NCBI RefSeq assembly: GCF_019320115.1
Contig: NC_089584.1
Span: 77,815,260 to 77,879,259, forward strand
Direction of reading: 5' to 3'
Origin: Miscanthus floridulus
Lineage: Eukaryota; Streptophyta; Magnoliopsida; Poales; Poaceae
DNA length: 64,000 nucleotides
Shown here: piece by piece, positions 34,129 to 46,124 of the stretch
How the letters are laid out: the number at the start of each line of letters is the position of its first letter
Numbering within the stretch: position 1 is the stretch's first letter
Position numbers and translations under genes: made by a program
The notes under the pieces: model-generated
Told to the model about the DNA's origin: nothing
What the model saw: only the letters and a program-made list of their open reading frames with translations
Database searches by the model: none

Positions 34129-37100
34129 CTATATTGACGCTAGAAACTCTGGAAACTTTTCTAACAAGTAATCTTCTGATTCCCAAGTAGCTTCCTCTTC
34201 TAAATGTTGATTCCATTGTATTTTATAGAACTTGATTGTCCATCTTCGAGTAACACGATCTTTCTGATCTAACACTCGGATAGGATATTCGGAATAAGTT
34301 AAATCCGGTTCTAGTTCCACTCCTTCAACTTCAACATTTTGTTCAGGCACTCGGAGACACTTCTTCAATTGAGAAACATGGAACACATCATGCACAGCTA
34401 TGAGATGTTCAGGCAATTGCAAGCGATATGCCACCTTTCCATTCCTTTCCAAAATTTGATATGGTCCAATATATCGAGGTGCCAACTTTCCTTTAACACC
34501 AAAACGGGTAACTCCCTTCATTGGTGATACTTTCAGATATACAAAATCTCCTTTGGTAAATACCAATGGTCTCCATCTTCTATCCACATAACTCTTTTAT
34601 CGGGAATGAGCTATCTTCAAATTTCTCTGTATTTGCCTAACCTTGTCTTCTGTTTCTTTCACAAGGTCAACTCCAAAAAATCTTCTTTCTCCAGGCTCAG
34701 ACCAACTCAATGATGTCCTACATCTACGACCATAGAGTGCTTCAAATGGAGCCATTCTAATACTTTTCTGATAACTATTGTTGTATGAGAACTCGGCCAA
34801 AGGTAAGCATTCGTCCCACTTATTGGAATAGTTAAGGACACAACACCTTAACATATCTTCAAGTACTTGATTAACCCTTTCAGTCTGTCCATCAGTCTGC
34901 GGATGATAAGCTGTACTATACAGAAGTTTGGTACCCAATGAAGAATGCAATTGTTTCCAAAAGTTGGAGACAAACTGTGTACCTCTGTCTGACACAATAG
35001 TCTTGGGTACTCCATGCAAACTCATGATTCTTGCTAAGTACATCTTGGCATATTGGAATGTAGGATATATTGTCTTAACTGGAAGAAAATGTGCTGACTT
35101 AGTGAGTCAATCTACAATAACCCATACTGAGTCAAATTCTTTTGATGTCTTGGGTAGACCAACAATAAAATCCATACTTATGTCCTCCCACTTCCAAGAT
35201 GGAATAGGCAATGGTTGTAATTCACCAGCAGACCTCAAATGTATAGCTTTCACCTTTTGACAAGTATCACACTTCACTATATATCTAGCAATTTCTATTT
35301 TCATTTTAGTCCACTAGAATCTTTGCTTCAAATCATGGTACATCTTGTTGCTTCCCGGATGGATTGATAACCTAGTAGCATGTGCCTCATCTAGAATTGA
35401 CTGTCGCAACTCAAGAACTTTTGGTACCACCAGGCGATCCTTGAACCATAACACATCTTCATTGTCAATACTAAAGCATTCCGCTTTTCCATTCTTGACT
35501 CTTTCCTTAATATGGGCTATACCCTGGTTTTCCTTCTGAGCAGCAATAACTTGATCTCGAATAGTGGCTTCAACAATTATATTGGTCAAACTTCCTTGTT
35601 GAATTACTTCTACATTCAACTTTTCCATTTCTTGACATAAATTCAAATCCATTGTCCTCACTGTCAGACAATTGCAATAACCTTTGCGACTGAGGGCATC
35701 TGCAACTACATTTGCTTTACCGGGGTGATAATGTACTTCCAAGTCATAATCCTTAATCAGTTCTAACCATCTTCTCTGTCGCATGTTCAACTCTGACTGA
35801 GTAAAGATGTACTTTAAGCTTTTGTGGTCTGTATACATATGACACGTATTACCAAGCAGGTAATGCCGCCAAATCTTCAGAGCATGAACCACAGCTGCTA
35901 ACTCCAAGTCATGGGTCGGATAGTGTTCTTCATGTTGCTTAAGTTGTCGGGATGCATAAGCAATGACTCGACCTTCTTGCATCAATACACATCCAATACC
36001 AATATCTGAAGCATCACAATAAACATCAAATGGCTTCTCGATGTCAGGTTGGGCTAATACTGGTGCCGTGGTTAACAGTCTCTTCAAAGTCTGGAAAGCC
36101 TCCTCACAATCTGATGACCAGACAAACTTAACTTGGTTCTTCAACAATTCAGTTATGGACTTTGATATTTTTGAGAAATCTGGAATAAACCGACGGTAAT
36201 ACCCCGCCAAACCTAGAAAACTCCGAACTTGATGAACTGTGGTTGGCGGTTTCCAATCAAGCACATCCTTCACTTTGCTTGGATCAACTGCAACTCCTTC
36301 GGCTGATAAGACATGTCCAAGAAATTGCACTTCCTTAAGCCAAAAATCACACTTGCTGAACTTGGCATATAGTTGATGTTCTCTCAAATGGGTCAGAACA
36401 ATTCTGAGATGTTCCGCATGTTCTTTCTTATTCTTGGAATATACTAAAATGTCATCAATAAACACCACTACAAACCTATCTAGCTCAGGCATGAATACTG
36501 AGTTCATTAGATACATGAAATGAGCTGGAGCATTTGTCAAACCAAAAGACATTACCAAGTATTTATATAATCCATATCTTGTGGTAAACGCTGTTTTGGG
36601 AATATCTTCAGGCTTTATCTTGATTTGATGATATCCTGATCTCAAGTCTATCTTGGAGAAAACTTTGGCTCTGGCCAATTGATCAAAAAGCAGATCTATC
36701 TGAGGTAATGGATATTTATTCTTGATGGTCACTTCATTCAATGGACGATAGTCAACACATAACCTCAGGGTCTCATCTTTCTTTTTCACAAAAATTGCCG
36801 GACATCCCCAAGGTGAGGAACTAGGTTGGATAAACCCTTTCTCAATCAATTCTTGTAACTGAGTCTTCAACTCGGCCAATTCCTTAGGTGGCATCCTATA
36901 AGCTCTCCGAGAAATCGGAGCTGTTCCAGGTTGTAACTCTATATTAAACTGTACATCCCTATCAGGTGGTAGACCGGGTAAATCTTCAGGAAACACATCC
37001 GGAAATTCACACACCACCGGAATATCTCTAATCTCTTTGATAGTAGTTGCACAAATCTTGCCCACTGATCTTCTTAGGGTTAGAAGTTGGATAAGAAGTT

Positions 37101-38637
37101 GAGAATTACTATCAGGCAAATTCACTCGTAAGGTCCTATTCAAAGCATCTATAACAGCCTTATGCTGATACACCCAATTCATTCCCAAAATTACATCTAT
37201 ATCCTGATCCTTAAGGATAATCATGGTAGTGGGAAAAATATGCCCACCCAGGTTTACGGGTACCTGGTATGCCATTTCCTTAGTACATAGACGTCCCCCG
37301 GGCGACTGTATAAAGAAACTTTCCTTTGTTGCCCCAATGGAAATTTCATGCTTCACGACAAATGTTCTATTGATGAATGAATGCGATGCACCAGAATCAA
37401 AAAGTATAACTGCAGGGTGATTGGCAACAGGAAACATACCCATCATCACTGGCTCCCCTTCCGAAATTTCTCCAGCTTGAATATAGAACACCCGTCCTGT
37501 CTTCCTCTCATCTTTGCCCTTTTGAGCATTCTGATTGGGGTTCTTGTTTGGTGCCTGACCCTGTTGTTGATTAGCAGGGACCTTCTGATAATTTTGATTA
37601 GCCTGCCTAGGATATAGACATTCCCTAGAGAAATGACCAGTTCTTCCACAATTGTAACACGGATAGTTGTGACCCTAGGATGTTGGAGCATTACCACCAG
37701 GAGCATTGGTTGACTGTGAACTCGGATAGGTTATAGCAGGACGGATATTTGACTGTTGCCCAGCTTGGAACTGCGGTGGATGATAAGGAGGATGATTATG
37801 ATGTACTGGATGATAAATCACCCTCTGCCTCTTCTGATTTCCACCAAAAGATCCAGACGGCACACTCTTTTTCTTTTTGAGCTCCTTATGCTGCCGATAC
37901 TTTGATTCTGAAGCAATTGCAATATTTACTGCCTCATGGTAAGTAACATTGGTGCAAGTGGTCATCATAGTCTGCAACTTGGTATTCAGGCCTCTCATAA
38001 ACCACCTCTTCTTCTTGACATCAGTATTGACATGTTCGGATGCATATTGGGACAGATGATTAAATCTTCCCACATACTGCATCACGGTTTGATCTCCTTG
38101 TTTCAAAGCAAGGAATTCATCTAGCTTCATAGCCATCACTCCTTCAGGGATATAATGGGCTCTGAAGGTAGTACGGAACTCAGCCCAAGTTATTGGAATA
38201 CCAGCAGGTTGCATAGCCACTAAGTTTGCCCACCAAGCACTTGCTGCTCCTCTAAGTTGTTGGGCGGCAAACGTAGGTTTCTGATACTCCGTGCATGGGA
38301 TAAGGTCAAATTTCTGCTCCATGGTTCGAAGCCAGTCATCAGCCTCCAATGGTTCATCTACCTTGGTGAACACCGGGGGTCTTGTGTCTGTGAAATCAAC
38401 ATATATAGCCTCTTGTCGGTTATGGTGGCGTCCACGGTTTCCGTACATCTGATTCTGATTACTCTGGGCCATCTCATGAAGCAAACGAGAATTTTCAGCC
38501 GTCACATTGACAAGTGCGGTTATAGCATCAACTAAATTGGTTGGAACTGGTGGTGGATCTGGAATACCATCCTCATCTTGTGAAGTTCCAGGAATATACG
38601 AACCTCGCGTACGACGCATCTGCTCATAACAAACCAA
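34129..38637 (-). pseudogene. gag-pol of element E: one frame with four nonsense changes
   Basis: A single frame of 1503 codons runs without frameshift from the ATG at 38637 to the TAG at 34131-34129. In order it holds: gag core (about 38480-37900, with EADDWLRTMEQKF and WWANLVAMQP), zinc knuckle [14 protein letters not shown], protease [15 protein letters not shown] with [21 protein letters not shown] and [10 protein letters not shown], RNase H with [10 protein letters not shown] and [11 protein letters not shown], integrase zinc domain CDTCQKVKA and core MDFIVGLPK to PLAEFSYNNSYQ, then the chromodomain-like end IKFYKIQWNQHLEEEATWE. Stops inside are TAG at 37677-37675, TAG at 35316-35314, TGA at 35109-35107 and TAA at 34599-34597. 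Three of the four are explained by one C-to-T step in a Gln or Arg codon, the fourth by a G-to-A step in a Trp codon (C-to-T on the other strand). The longest open piece is 725 codons (37491-35314). Confidence 0.92.
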
Positions 38638-38794
38638 ACTTTATTCACATGTCTTTATTGAATTATACCAAGCTTACTCTAGACACATTACAAGGAGTTT
38701 ACTAATGTACAAACAAACCCACGAGTACGAGAACAAAACTACTTAACTTAACTAGAGCTACTATTATACAACTCTACTCTTTTCCTCAATTTCT

Positions 38795-39364
38795 TCAAAC
38801 TTCAGGCTCGATATCTATTCCGGAATTATTACCGCCTTCATCATCGCTTTCATCGATCATTACTAATTCTTCAGGATCTTCTTCTTCTTCCTCTCCCGAT
38901 TCATCATCATCGGCAAGGATGACACCGGGGTCCATTGCATCCGCTTGAGGCTCATGATTCGGATTTAGTAGATTGCTAAGCCTATGAACTTCCTCATGTA
39001 GATATGTATTATGTTCTTCTAAATCTTCTACATAGAATTCTAGCTCATGAGTTCTAGCTCTAGCTACATTTTCCCTATGCCAAGCTTCATTTCTTCCCTC
39101 CACCGTACGAACTAACATACTTTCACAGTTCCTATGCGCGGTGGTGAGCTGCCTTAATTGACCCTGTAATTCTCCTATTTGTATAACATCCAAAGCCCTA
39201 TCTTTAGTAGATTGTGCTAATTCCATAGAAACCCTCAGTATCTCTGCCTGGGGATCAGGCCTAGAGCTGCTACTGCTAGCACCATCATTTCTCGGGGCAA
39301 GTTGGTGACGAGGAACTCCTTTGGGTCCGGTTGACTTACGGGGCATCATCTTGGCACGAGCCAT
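38795..39364 (-). CDS. Extra ORF between primer site and gag, element E (189 aa, unknown function)
   Basis: I do not recognise a named family. The ORF is intact, on the same strand as gag-pol, and sits between the primer site and the gag start. It begins with a basic stretch (MARAKMMPRKSTGPKG), then a Ser run. A long Glu/Leu/Arg-rich region follows that should form a coiled coil (ELQGQLRQLTTAHRN and LEFYVEDLEEHNTYLHEEV), and the tail is very acidic with EESGEEEEEDPEE-like composition. Element B has a decayed coiled-coil ORF in the same relative place. Being open while gag-pol has four stops could be chance or reflect its short length. A structural or capsid-associated role is only a guess. 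Confidence 0.65.
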   Translation of the reverse strand: MARAKMMPRKSTGPKGVPRHQLAPRNDGASSSSSRPDPQAEILRVSMELAQSTKDRALDVIQIGELQGQLRQLTTAHRNCESMLVRTVEGRNEAWHRENVARARTHELEFYVEDLEEHNTYLHEEVHRLSNLLNPNHEPQADAMDPGVILADDDESGEEEEEDPEELVMIDESDDEGGNNSGIDIEPEV

Positions 39365-39753
39365 ACTGTAGGAAGCTAGTTTAATCCAAGTAAGCCCATT
39401 TGATCAAAATCCAGAAAGTAGCTAAGATGGTTTACATTCCTCAAACCAGACTCACTACTTAACTCCAGACTAAGAGGTGAAGGAAGTAACAAGTGAATTA
39501 TTCCTGATGCATGAATCGTTCTTACGAACAAAAACATCAAAGTTTATAATGCACATAAACAACATTTATTTTTATATAGGGCATAGTATAATTACTACTC
39601 CACCACACAAAAACCTTTTTAATCAAATAGGGAATGGTGAGAAAGAAATAAGATAAGTCAGAAGCAATTTGGACTAAATTACCAAGTTAAATTTAGTCAT
39701 CCAAATCATTTTGAAGTTTTTGTAAAACAATACAACAAAACCTTGTAACGATC

Positions 39754-39765
39754 GCTCCGATACCA
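39754..39765 (-). other. Primer binding site of element E
   Basis: The minus strand reads TGGTATCGGAGC, one base away from the methionine-tRNA site TGGTATCAGAGC, five bases inside the LTR end. Confidence 0.85.
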
Positions 39766-39770
39766 TTCTG

Positions 39771-42700
39771 TGGCAGAACCTCCTAAGTTATAGGGCCCAC
39801 ATGCACCTGTCACTATCCGACGACCTTTGACATTTATGCATATGTTTCCATTAACTTAAAAAGACTGTCGGGTGTCCTCGGGGAACCCCGAATCATCCAC
39901 GATTTCCGAGCAGGATCACGTTACAGAGTCATTGCAGTATTACAATATTTATTCAAATATCAAAACCAGAGTAAAAACAGCAGAAGTCTTACGATAACAT
40001 AGTTTACAAACCAGTTATTTCAAACCTTACAAACTAAGTTCTTTAATTATTACAAACCATAGTAGTAGTGGAGTGGCATAATTAATATATATACATAACA
40101 CACAAAATAAACATCCTGCCCAAGGATCACACATTTACTTCTCATCGTCAGAACGAACGATAGTCATGCAGCACGATCCAAAACAGATCTGCTCATGAGG
40201 CTCACCTGCAACAAGGGGTCAACAAACCCTGAGTACGAAAGTACTCCACAAGACTTATCCGAAATAATAACTGATAAACTCAGTAATGCAGGCTCAGGGA
40301 TTCAAGGTACAGCTTTAACAATGATCAAAGTTCTTTTGCATAAAAGCTCTTTTAACAACATTCTTTATATAGAAATCTTCTCAAGAATTATATACAAAGC
40401 TGACACGATCCGCACTGAGATCATGAAACTTCATATTCAGCACCTTTACAAGCCTTATTCAAGTTCCGGTTATTAATTCTACGATGATGAACAGTGAGTT
40501 GAGTCTCCATAACCGAGGAGCAACGACGATTCGAACCGATTAAGCCCAGCTGGGGATTCCAGACCACACGACATATGCAGGTCCCCGACTCACATATATC
40601 GACCTACCCTCGGATCCTCTAAAACAAGAACGGGTCCACGCCACCCGAGAATACAGCACACCTCAAATCCGGCCACATTCCAGCCACAAGGGTACACGCT
40701 ATTCCCGCCATCTCTCCACTCCCAGTGCGCGAGTAGCCATTCTCTTAATAGAATTTCCAAGTTCAGGCTTACCGGAGTATGTGGTTAGTACTACAAATTC
40801 TCACCTCATACAATTTAACAACAGACGTGCCTTAATCGACACAGGCGGAAAGAACCCGCTCACAAGACCTCCATGTCTTATGGCTCATAAACACCGAGTC
40901 CACCCGGTCTAGATTTATTACTCCACATTCTCATATCACATGCTAACAATATTGACCAATGTCCCATTTAAAACTTGCAGGTGGCAGGTAGTCACCCTAC
41001 TTTCATCATTCTACGCATAGCTAAGCAAAACTAGACATATACGAGTTTAAAACTGGTAATATGGTAAACATGGAATAACAAGGGTGGTGATGCAACAATT
41101 AGGCTTTTACTTAACTCCTAATCACTTAATGCAGTAACGGAAAGCAAAAGTGAAATTAATTTATAAAACACAAGGTAGGGTTGTATGCATCTGGGGCTTG
41201 CCTTCGTTGACGGAAAAGTCCGATTCCTGCGACGTTACACAAGTATTCGATCCGACCTCAACAGACGGATAAACTTCTTCCACGACTTGGTTAACTACCA
41301 TGTGTTCACCTTCGTTCACTACACATAATAGCAATGCCATGTTTAACATGATGCGGAATACGAAATATGATGCTCGATGATGGATGCAAAGTTAATAATT
41401 TGAATACAACTTTCCTTCGCGGTACAGTTGCAAGTCAAACAAACTAAATCTTTTTCGTAAAACATACATCAACTGCCAAGGATCATTAACAACAAATGAC
41501 CCAAGGTCATCACTCAATCCAAAAGTCCAAACAAAAACCTAAATCATTAAAGGTTACTATTTGCTTTTATGAATTAATTATTTAATTCAAAATTATGAAA
41601 TAAATCAACTTATTCTATTTGAGCTCAAAATTTTAGTACATGTTCATTACATGTTAACTAAGTGGCAAAACAAATTTCATAATTTTTTGATAAATAAATA
41701 AGCCTAGAAAAATCATGGAAATCCATTTATGAATAAATTGAGCAATTTTTATCACATTTAAAAATTACTGAAAAACACTATTTCATATTTTTCTTAAATA
41801 CTATACCTCACAGAGAAGTCACTCAAAAATTTTCATAATTTTTGGAGCTCTAAATAAATCTACACAAAAATAACAAAAACAGACACTATTCATTCAAATC
41901 TGAAAATAGAAAAATTCATTTTGAACGTTGAGTCACTGACATGGTGACCCCACCTGTCATCTTCTACCTCCCGCGTGTTGACTACGACGACGACGGCGCT
42001 GACCGGCGCAAACTCACCGACGGTGAGATCAATGGCGACGACCAACGTACCAAAATGACCACATCATCCCGGCGCATCGACTGAAGGCGCTAGCTAGACG
42101 AATTACTACGAGTTACGAGCTTGGCGTCGGCCATGGCAGACGCGGTGGCTCGGCAGTGCTACGCCGGCGAAACAAAGCCGAAAACGGGGAAACAGAGGGC
42201 ATGGGAAGGTCCAGTAGCTCACCACGAACACTACAGAGCAGAAAGCAAGGCTGGAGAAGCAGCGTAGACGCGGGTCGACGTGAACAGCAACGGCGGCGGA
42301 GCAAGGATCGTCGGTGACGGTGTGCCGGCGACTGTAGTGGATAAAACGGCCAATCAACAGCGAAATGAGCACTACGGCATCGAGACGAAGCTAAAGGTAC
42401 ACCAATCAAGGGCAACGGCTCACCGACGGGCTCTGGCCACGGAGATGCGCATGCGACGATGAGGTTACCGACCGCGAGGAAGAAGGCGATGAAACTCGAG
42501 TTCCCGGTGAAGACAAGCCAAATTGGTGGGTCAGATGGACGCGCAAGGTTTAGGCGGAGCTAGGACTAGCTTATCAGCGACGGTGGAGCACGACAACGAC
42601 GGCACGGGCTCGCCGGAGATGGAGCAGTGGCGGTGGGAAAAACAGAGAACGAAGAAAGAAGAACGGCGGCGGCTCCAGAGCTTTATAGGGCAGCCAAGGA

Positions 42701-43366
42701 AGCGCAAAGAAGCCACGACGAAGCCTTCAGCGCGCCAACGCGACGCCCAGACGGCCACGCGCGCGACTGGAAGCAAGCCGAAGCTCGCCGGCGGTGTAGT
42801 GCAAGCGGTGAACACTGTTCATCGAAATTACAAGTTTGCCATTCACCAAAATTCACAAATTACTCCCAAATTTTCATAACAACTCAAAAATCTCCAAAAA
42901 TAAAAGTTGTTCAAAATCAAAAGTTCTACAACTTTTCTTTTATAACCATCTCCTAATTCGGTCTAGATTTTGAAATGAACTTTTGAATTTGAATAGGGAA
43001 ATTTATCGAATTACGCCTTTTTGATTTACTCAAAAAATTTCTAAACAACTTGAAAAAACTCCAAAGATAAACTTTGTATAACTTATTAAGCTCTACACTT
43101 TTGCTTTTGGGCCCAACCCCAAAATATGCTTAGATTTTGAAATGGATTTTCAGGGTAGGGTTTAAATGTTGAAAAGCGGGGTTTCCTGGAAAAATTCAAA
43201 ATCCAAACAAACATTGAACTTGAGTCAAACAATACAATGCAACACATACCAGATAAATATAAACTTGTTTAGTGCATGCTTCTCAAAGTTTCACCAAATG
43301 CCAAATGCTTTGCAATGCATATGATGACATGCCAGATTTTAATATTTAAACACCCGAGGTGTTACA
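39771..43366 (-). repeat. 5' LTR of element E (3596 bp)
   Basis: It is full length, collinear with 30363-33961, with the same ends. The shared hairpin block is at 40202-40259. Sample differences from the other LTR are all C/T or G/A. Confidence 0.93.
40202..40259 (-). promoter_or_regulatory. Shared LTR block with hairpin, element E 5' LTR copy
   Basis: Same as 30796-30853 with three transitions (CTGCAAC for CTGTAAC, CAACAAA for CAACGAA, TATCCG for TATCTG). The GGAGTAC/GTACTC arms are unchanged. Confidence 0.6.
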
Positions 43367-43607
43367 GCATGTTGCTTGGCGGCACATTAGAACTGCCTTG
43401 ACTGGTAGTGCCCTTAGGAAGAGCAACAGTAAACGCCTTGCGAAACCCAGTCTTGCCTAGATTTTTCTTCATCGGTGGGCGGAACTTAGCGGCTGATGCT
43501 GGAGGGCGGACTGGAGCCCTCGGTGCGATGGGAGCCTTGGATTGTGAGGCGCCCGCCTCATAGACCCTCTTACGACCTTTCAAAGCAGCATACATAGCAT
43601 TGTTGTT
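43367..43607 (-). pseudogene. gag fragment of element D, right of element E
   Basis: The minus strand encodes a Lys/Arg/Pro-rich gag C-terminal stretch (AMYAALKGRKRVYEAG, PIAPRAPVRPPASAAKF), then leads to VPPSN at the GCATG duplication. Joined across element E it continues into the zinc knuckle at 30362. It ends in the N run. Confidence 0.85.
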
Positions 43608-43707
43608 NNNNNNNNNNNNNNNNNNNNNNNNNNNNNNNNNNNNNNNNNNNNNNNNNNNNNNNNNNNNNNNNNNNNNNNNNNNNNNNNNNNNNNNNNNNNN
43701 NNNNNNN
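43608..43707. other. Assembly gap (100 N)
   Basis: Exactly 100 undetermined bases, the conventional placeholder for a gap of unknown size. The 5' part of element D and the far sides of elements C and B would be expected next but are absent, so the true missing sequence is probably many kilobases, or the join is wrong. Confidence 0.99.
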
Positions 43708-44742
43708 GTCACTTAGCTTTCCACTAAGAAATCGAAGGGTGATACAAACTTTCCAAGGCTCTTCCACAAGATGGAAGCTCTTGGGCAACGTCTAGCCGGC
43801 TAGGGGCAAAGCCCTAAGAGTAAAAGACGCAAACACAACCGGCTTGACGAAGAAATCAAGTGCTCAAGCTTTCCAAAGTGATGCTCTCACTTAATCTACT
43901 CTCCTTTTACTCAAAAAATAAGGGAATCAAAGATTGGAGCAAAGGAGGAAGGAGAGGGGTGCTTTGGTTGCTTGGGAGTTATTCAGCACGAAGTGAGTCA
44001 ACTATAAAATGAGTCCCTAACTGTTAGAAGTGAAGAGAGGAGTATTTATACTCCAAGTGAAAATCCAACCGTTCAGATCTACGTCGGGAGTCCCGACGCA
44101 GATCCCGGGACTTCCGATGAAAGCAGAAAATACTATTCCTAAAGGGTCAGAAGTCCACGGGTGAAAGTCAGTGTCGGAACTCCCGGCAAACGTCGGGACT
44201 TCCGACGAGTACAGTTAATCATACAGCCAGCACTGCTGAGGCCGGGACTCCCGGCTTGGGTCAGGTCAGTGTCGGAACTCCCGGCGAACATCGGGACTTC
44301 CGACGTGCACAGACAGTGAGCAGTCAGAAGCACAGGCGCCGAGACTCCTGGCTTAGGTCGGGACTTCCGACTGTCGAGACTTCCGACACCAAAAGTCACA
44401 AAAAATTATTCTATGTGGTCGTGAAGTGCTAGAGTGACACTCTTTTGATTTTATTTAAATGCTTGAGCACTCTATTTTCCTCAGACCAACTAAACTTGCA
44501 TCCCTCTTTATAGTGCGGCGGATCCTAAACTCAAAAACAAAATTAAAACCTTTGGAGATCGTTTTGAATTCGTCCGCCTTTACAACTTCAAGAATTGAGG
44601 GATACCATTTCATCTTTATCAACTCTTTGAATCTTTCATGGGACTAATAGCTGCAACATATCTCATTAAGATCACATTAGTCCCTAATTTAGATGTCATC
44701 AATACACCAAAACCTACATAGGGGGCAAATGCACTTTCAACA
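43708..44742 (-). repeat. Copia-type LTR, partial (at least 1035 bp)
   Basis: On the minus strand it begins TGTTGAAAGTGCATTTGCC at 44742, a start I recognise from large Copia (SIRE/Maximus-type) elements of grasses. It contains GC-rich near-palindromic repeats (GTCGGGACTTCCGACG-like words, about 44080-44400). Its other end is lost in the gap, so it is not known whether it is a solo LTR or part of an element. Confidence 0.72.
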
Positions 44743-44814
44743 GGGAAAAAAGAAGACTCGGCTCTCTCAAAGGACCTTCTATACCTTCAGTATTTTTCTT
44801 TTTCTCCGATCTAT

Positions 44815-44945
44815 CAGCCTGTTCGCTTGCTCATAAACGATCGTAAATTTCCAGCCGGGAACAGTGTTTTTCTCTCATACCAAACCAGCCAGCAGTAAAT
44901 AATCCACGATACGATACGGCCTCCCGAACAGGCTGTATAACCCCT
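44815..44945. mobile_element. Short MITE (131 bp)
   Basis: Perfect 11-bp terminal inverted repeats CAGCCTGTTCG and CGAACAGGCTG, flanked by TAT on both sides. It has no coding capacity, and I leave the superfamily open. Confidence 0.7.
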
Positions 44946-45396
44946 GCTCCCCCTTTGTCTATGAAAGGGAGGGCAAGGCCCCCCACCAAAGGGACCAACC
45001 TTTGACGGATCAGTTCAACATACACAACACATCACATATACAGCTGAGCAGCGACCGAGCTCTTGGCATCCTTTCGACCATTCCATCAAAGACCTGGGAC
45101 CTTTCGCTCTCTCAACCGTTTGTACCCCTACTACGAACCTTTTTCGGCACTATAACACGAGTAGCTGCAGACTGGACGTAGGGACATTCAGCCTGAACCA
45201 GTATAAATCTTGTATCCTTTAGTGCACCATCCGGATCTAACGCGCAACAATCATAAATTTACTAGCCAGTGTTTGTTCGAAACACCGATAGTATTATTCC
45301 CTTGGACACTGAAAGAATCAATTCCTGGAGCAAAAAAAATTGTCCACTAATAAGTAGATTTCTGGAGGACGATGGTGGGCCCATTTAATACTCCTC

Positions 45397-45638
45397 GGCC
45401 TTGTTTAGATTGTAAATTTTTGCAATTTGGATACTGTAGCATGTTTCATTTGTATTTGATAAACTTTGTCCGATCATGGACTAACTAGGCTCAAAAGATT
45501 CGTCTCGTGATTTACAACCAAACTGTGCAATTAGTTTTTTTTTTACCTATATTTAATGCTCTATGCATGCGTCCAAAAATTGATACGATGAAGAGAGAAT
45601 GAAAAAACTTAGAATTTTGAGGCAATCTAAACAAGGCC
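45397..45638. mobile_element. MITE (242 bp) with GGCCTTGTTTAG termini
   Basis: Perfect 16-bp terminal inverted repeats GGCCTTGTTTAGATTG and CAATCTAAACAAGGCC. The interior has the CATGGACTAACTAGGCTCAAAAG word common to grass MITEs; a similar interior occurs in the MITEs at 60083-60721. The target duplication is not clear. Confidence 0.78.
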
Positions 45639-46124
45639 CTAGTATTTTCATCATATTTACTGCTGCACCCCCCTTGGTCAATTCTGCTGAATGATGTGAC
45701 CAGCACGTAACACAAACACTGATTAGTGTGCAACTTAATGGTGACATTCAAAATAATCAAAGATAATATGATCATTTGGCAGCTATATTAATTTGTCTGA
45801 AACTTGCTATTTATTAGGGTCGGAGTGAGTAATTACTAATTACTAAAGCGCAAGCACGACTGCACAGTGCCCGGGCGGGCCCCTCATCTGACTAACTAAA
45901 CCGCTTGCCGTCGCGAGCCCAACCCCGCACCGTTTCTTCTCCGAATCTCCGCTGCTCCGTCTCCTCTGGTTCGACGACCTGACTCACTGCTCCGCCACGC
46001 CGCGTTCTGATCCGGCCCTGAGCCTTTCCCGATCCCGCCCGGTTCCCTGCACCGCTCGGCACGATCCGCACCCGCTCCACGACCGGTCCGCCGCTGAGCT
46101 CCCGGCGCTTCTGCGGCCGGCGCC
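45639..46124 (+). promoter_or_regulatory. Presumed promoter and 5' leader of the NECAP-like gene
   Basis: The stretch turns GC-rich from about 45860 to the ATG, as is usual for 5' leaders of grass genes. No clear TATA box could be fixed. The upstream limit is set by the MITE. Confidence 0.4.

Larger units (their letters stand above)
30363..43366 (-). mobile_element. Element E: near-complete Tekay/Del-like Ty3/gypsy retrotransposon (13.0 kb)
   Basis: Both LTRs are present (30363-33961 and 39771-43366) and the target duplication GCATG is perfect (30358-30362 and 43367-43371). Primer site, polypurine tract and a single gag-pol frame are all in place. An additional ORF lies between primer site and gag. 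It is inserted in gag of element D. In the first 710 bases of the two LTRs I counted about 11 differences, all transitions, so it is fairly recent. Four in-frame stops now block gag-pol. Confidence 0.94.

Noticed and set aside
42523..42879. ORFs in the GC-rich block of element E's LTRs (also 32700-33009 and 42106-42415)
   Set aside because: They occur in LTRs, differ between the two copies by substitutions without codon preference, and have no domains.
43362..43788. ORFs running through the N run
   Set aside because: Their length depends on undetermined bases; left of the gap is gag of element D and right of it is an LTR.
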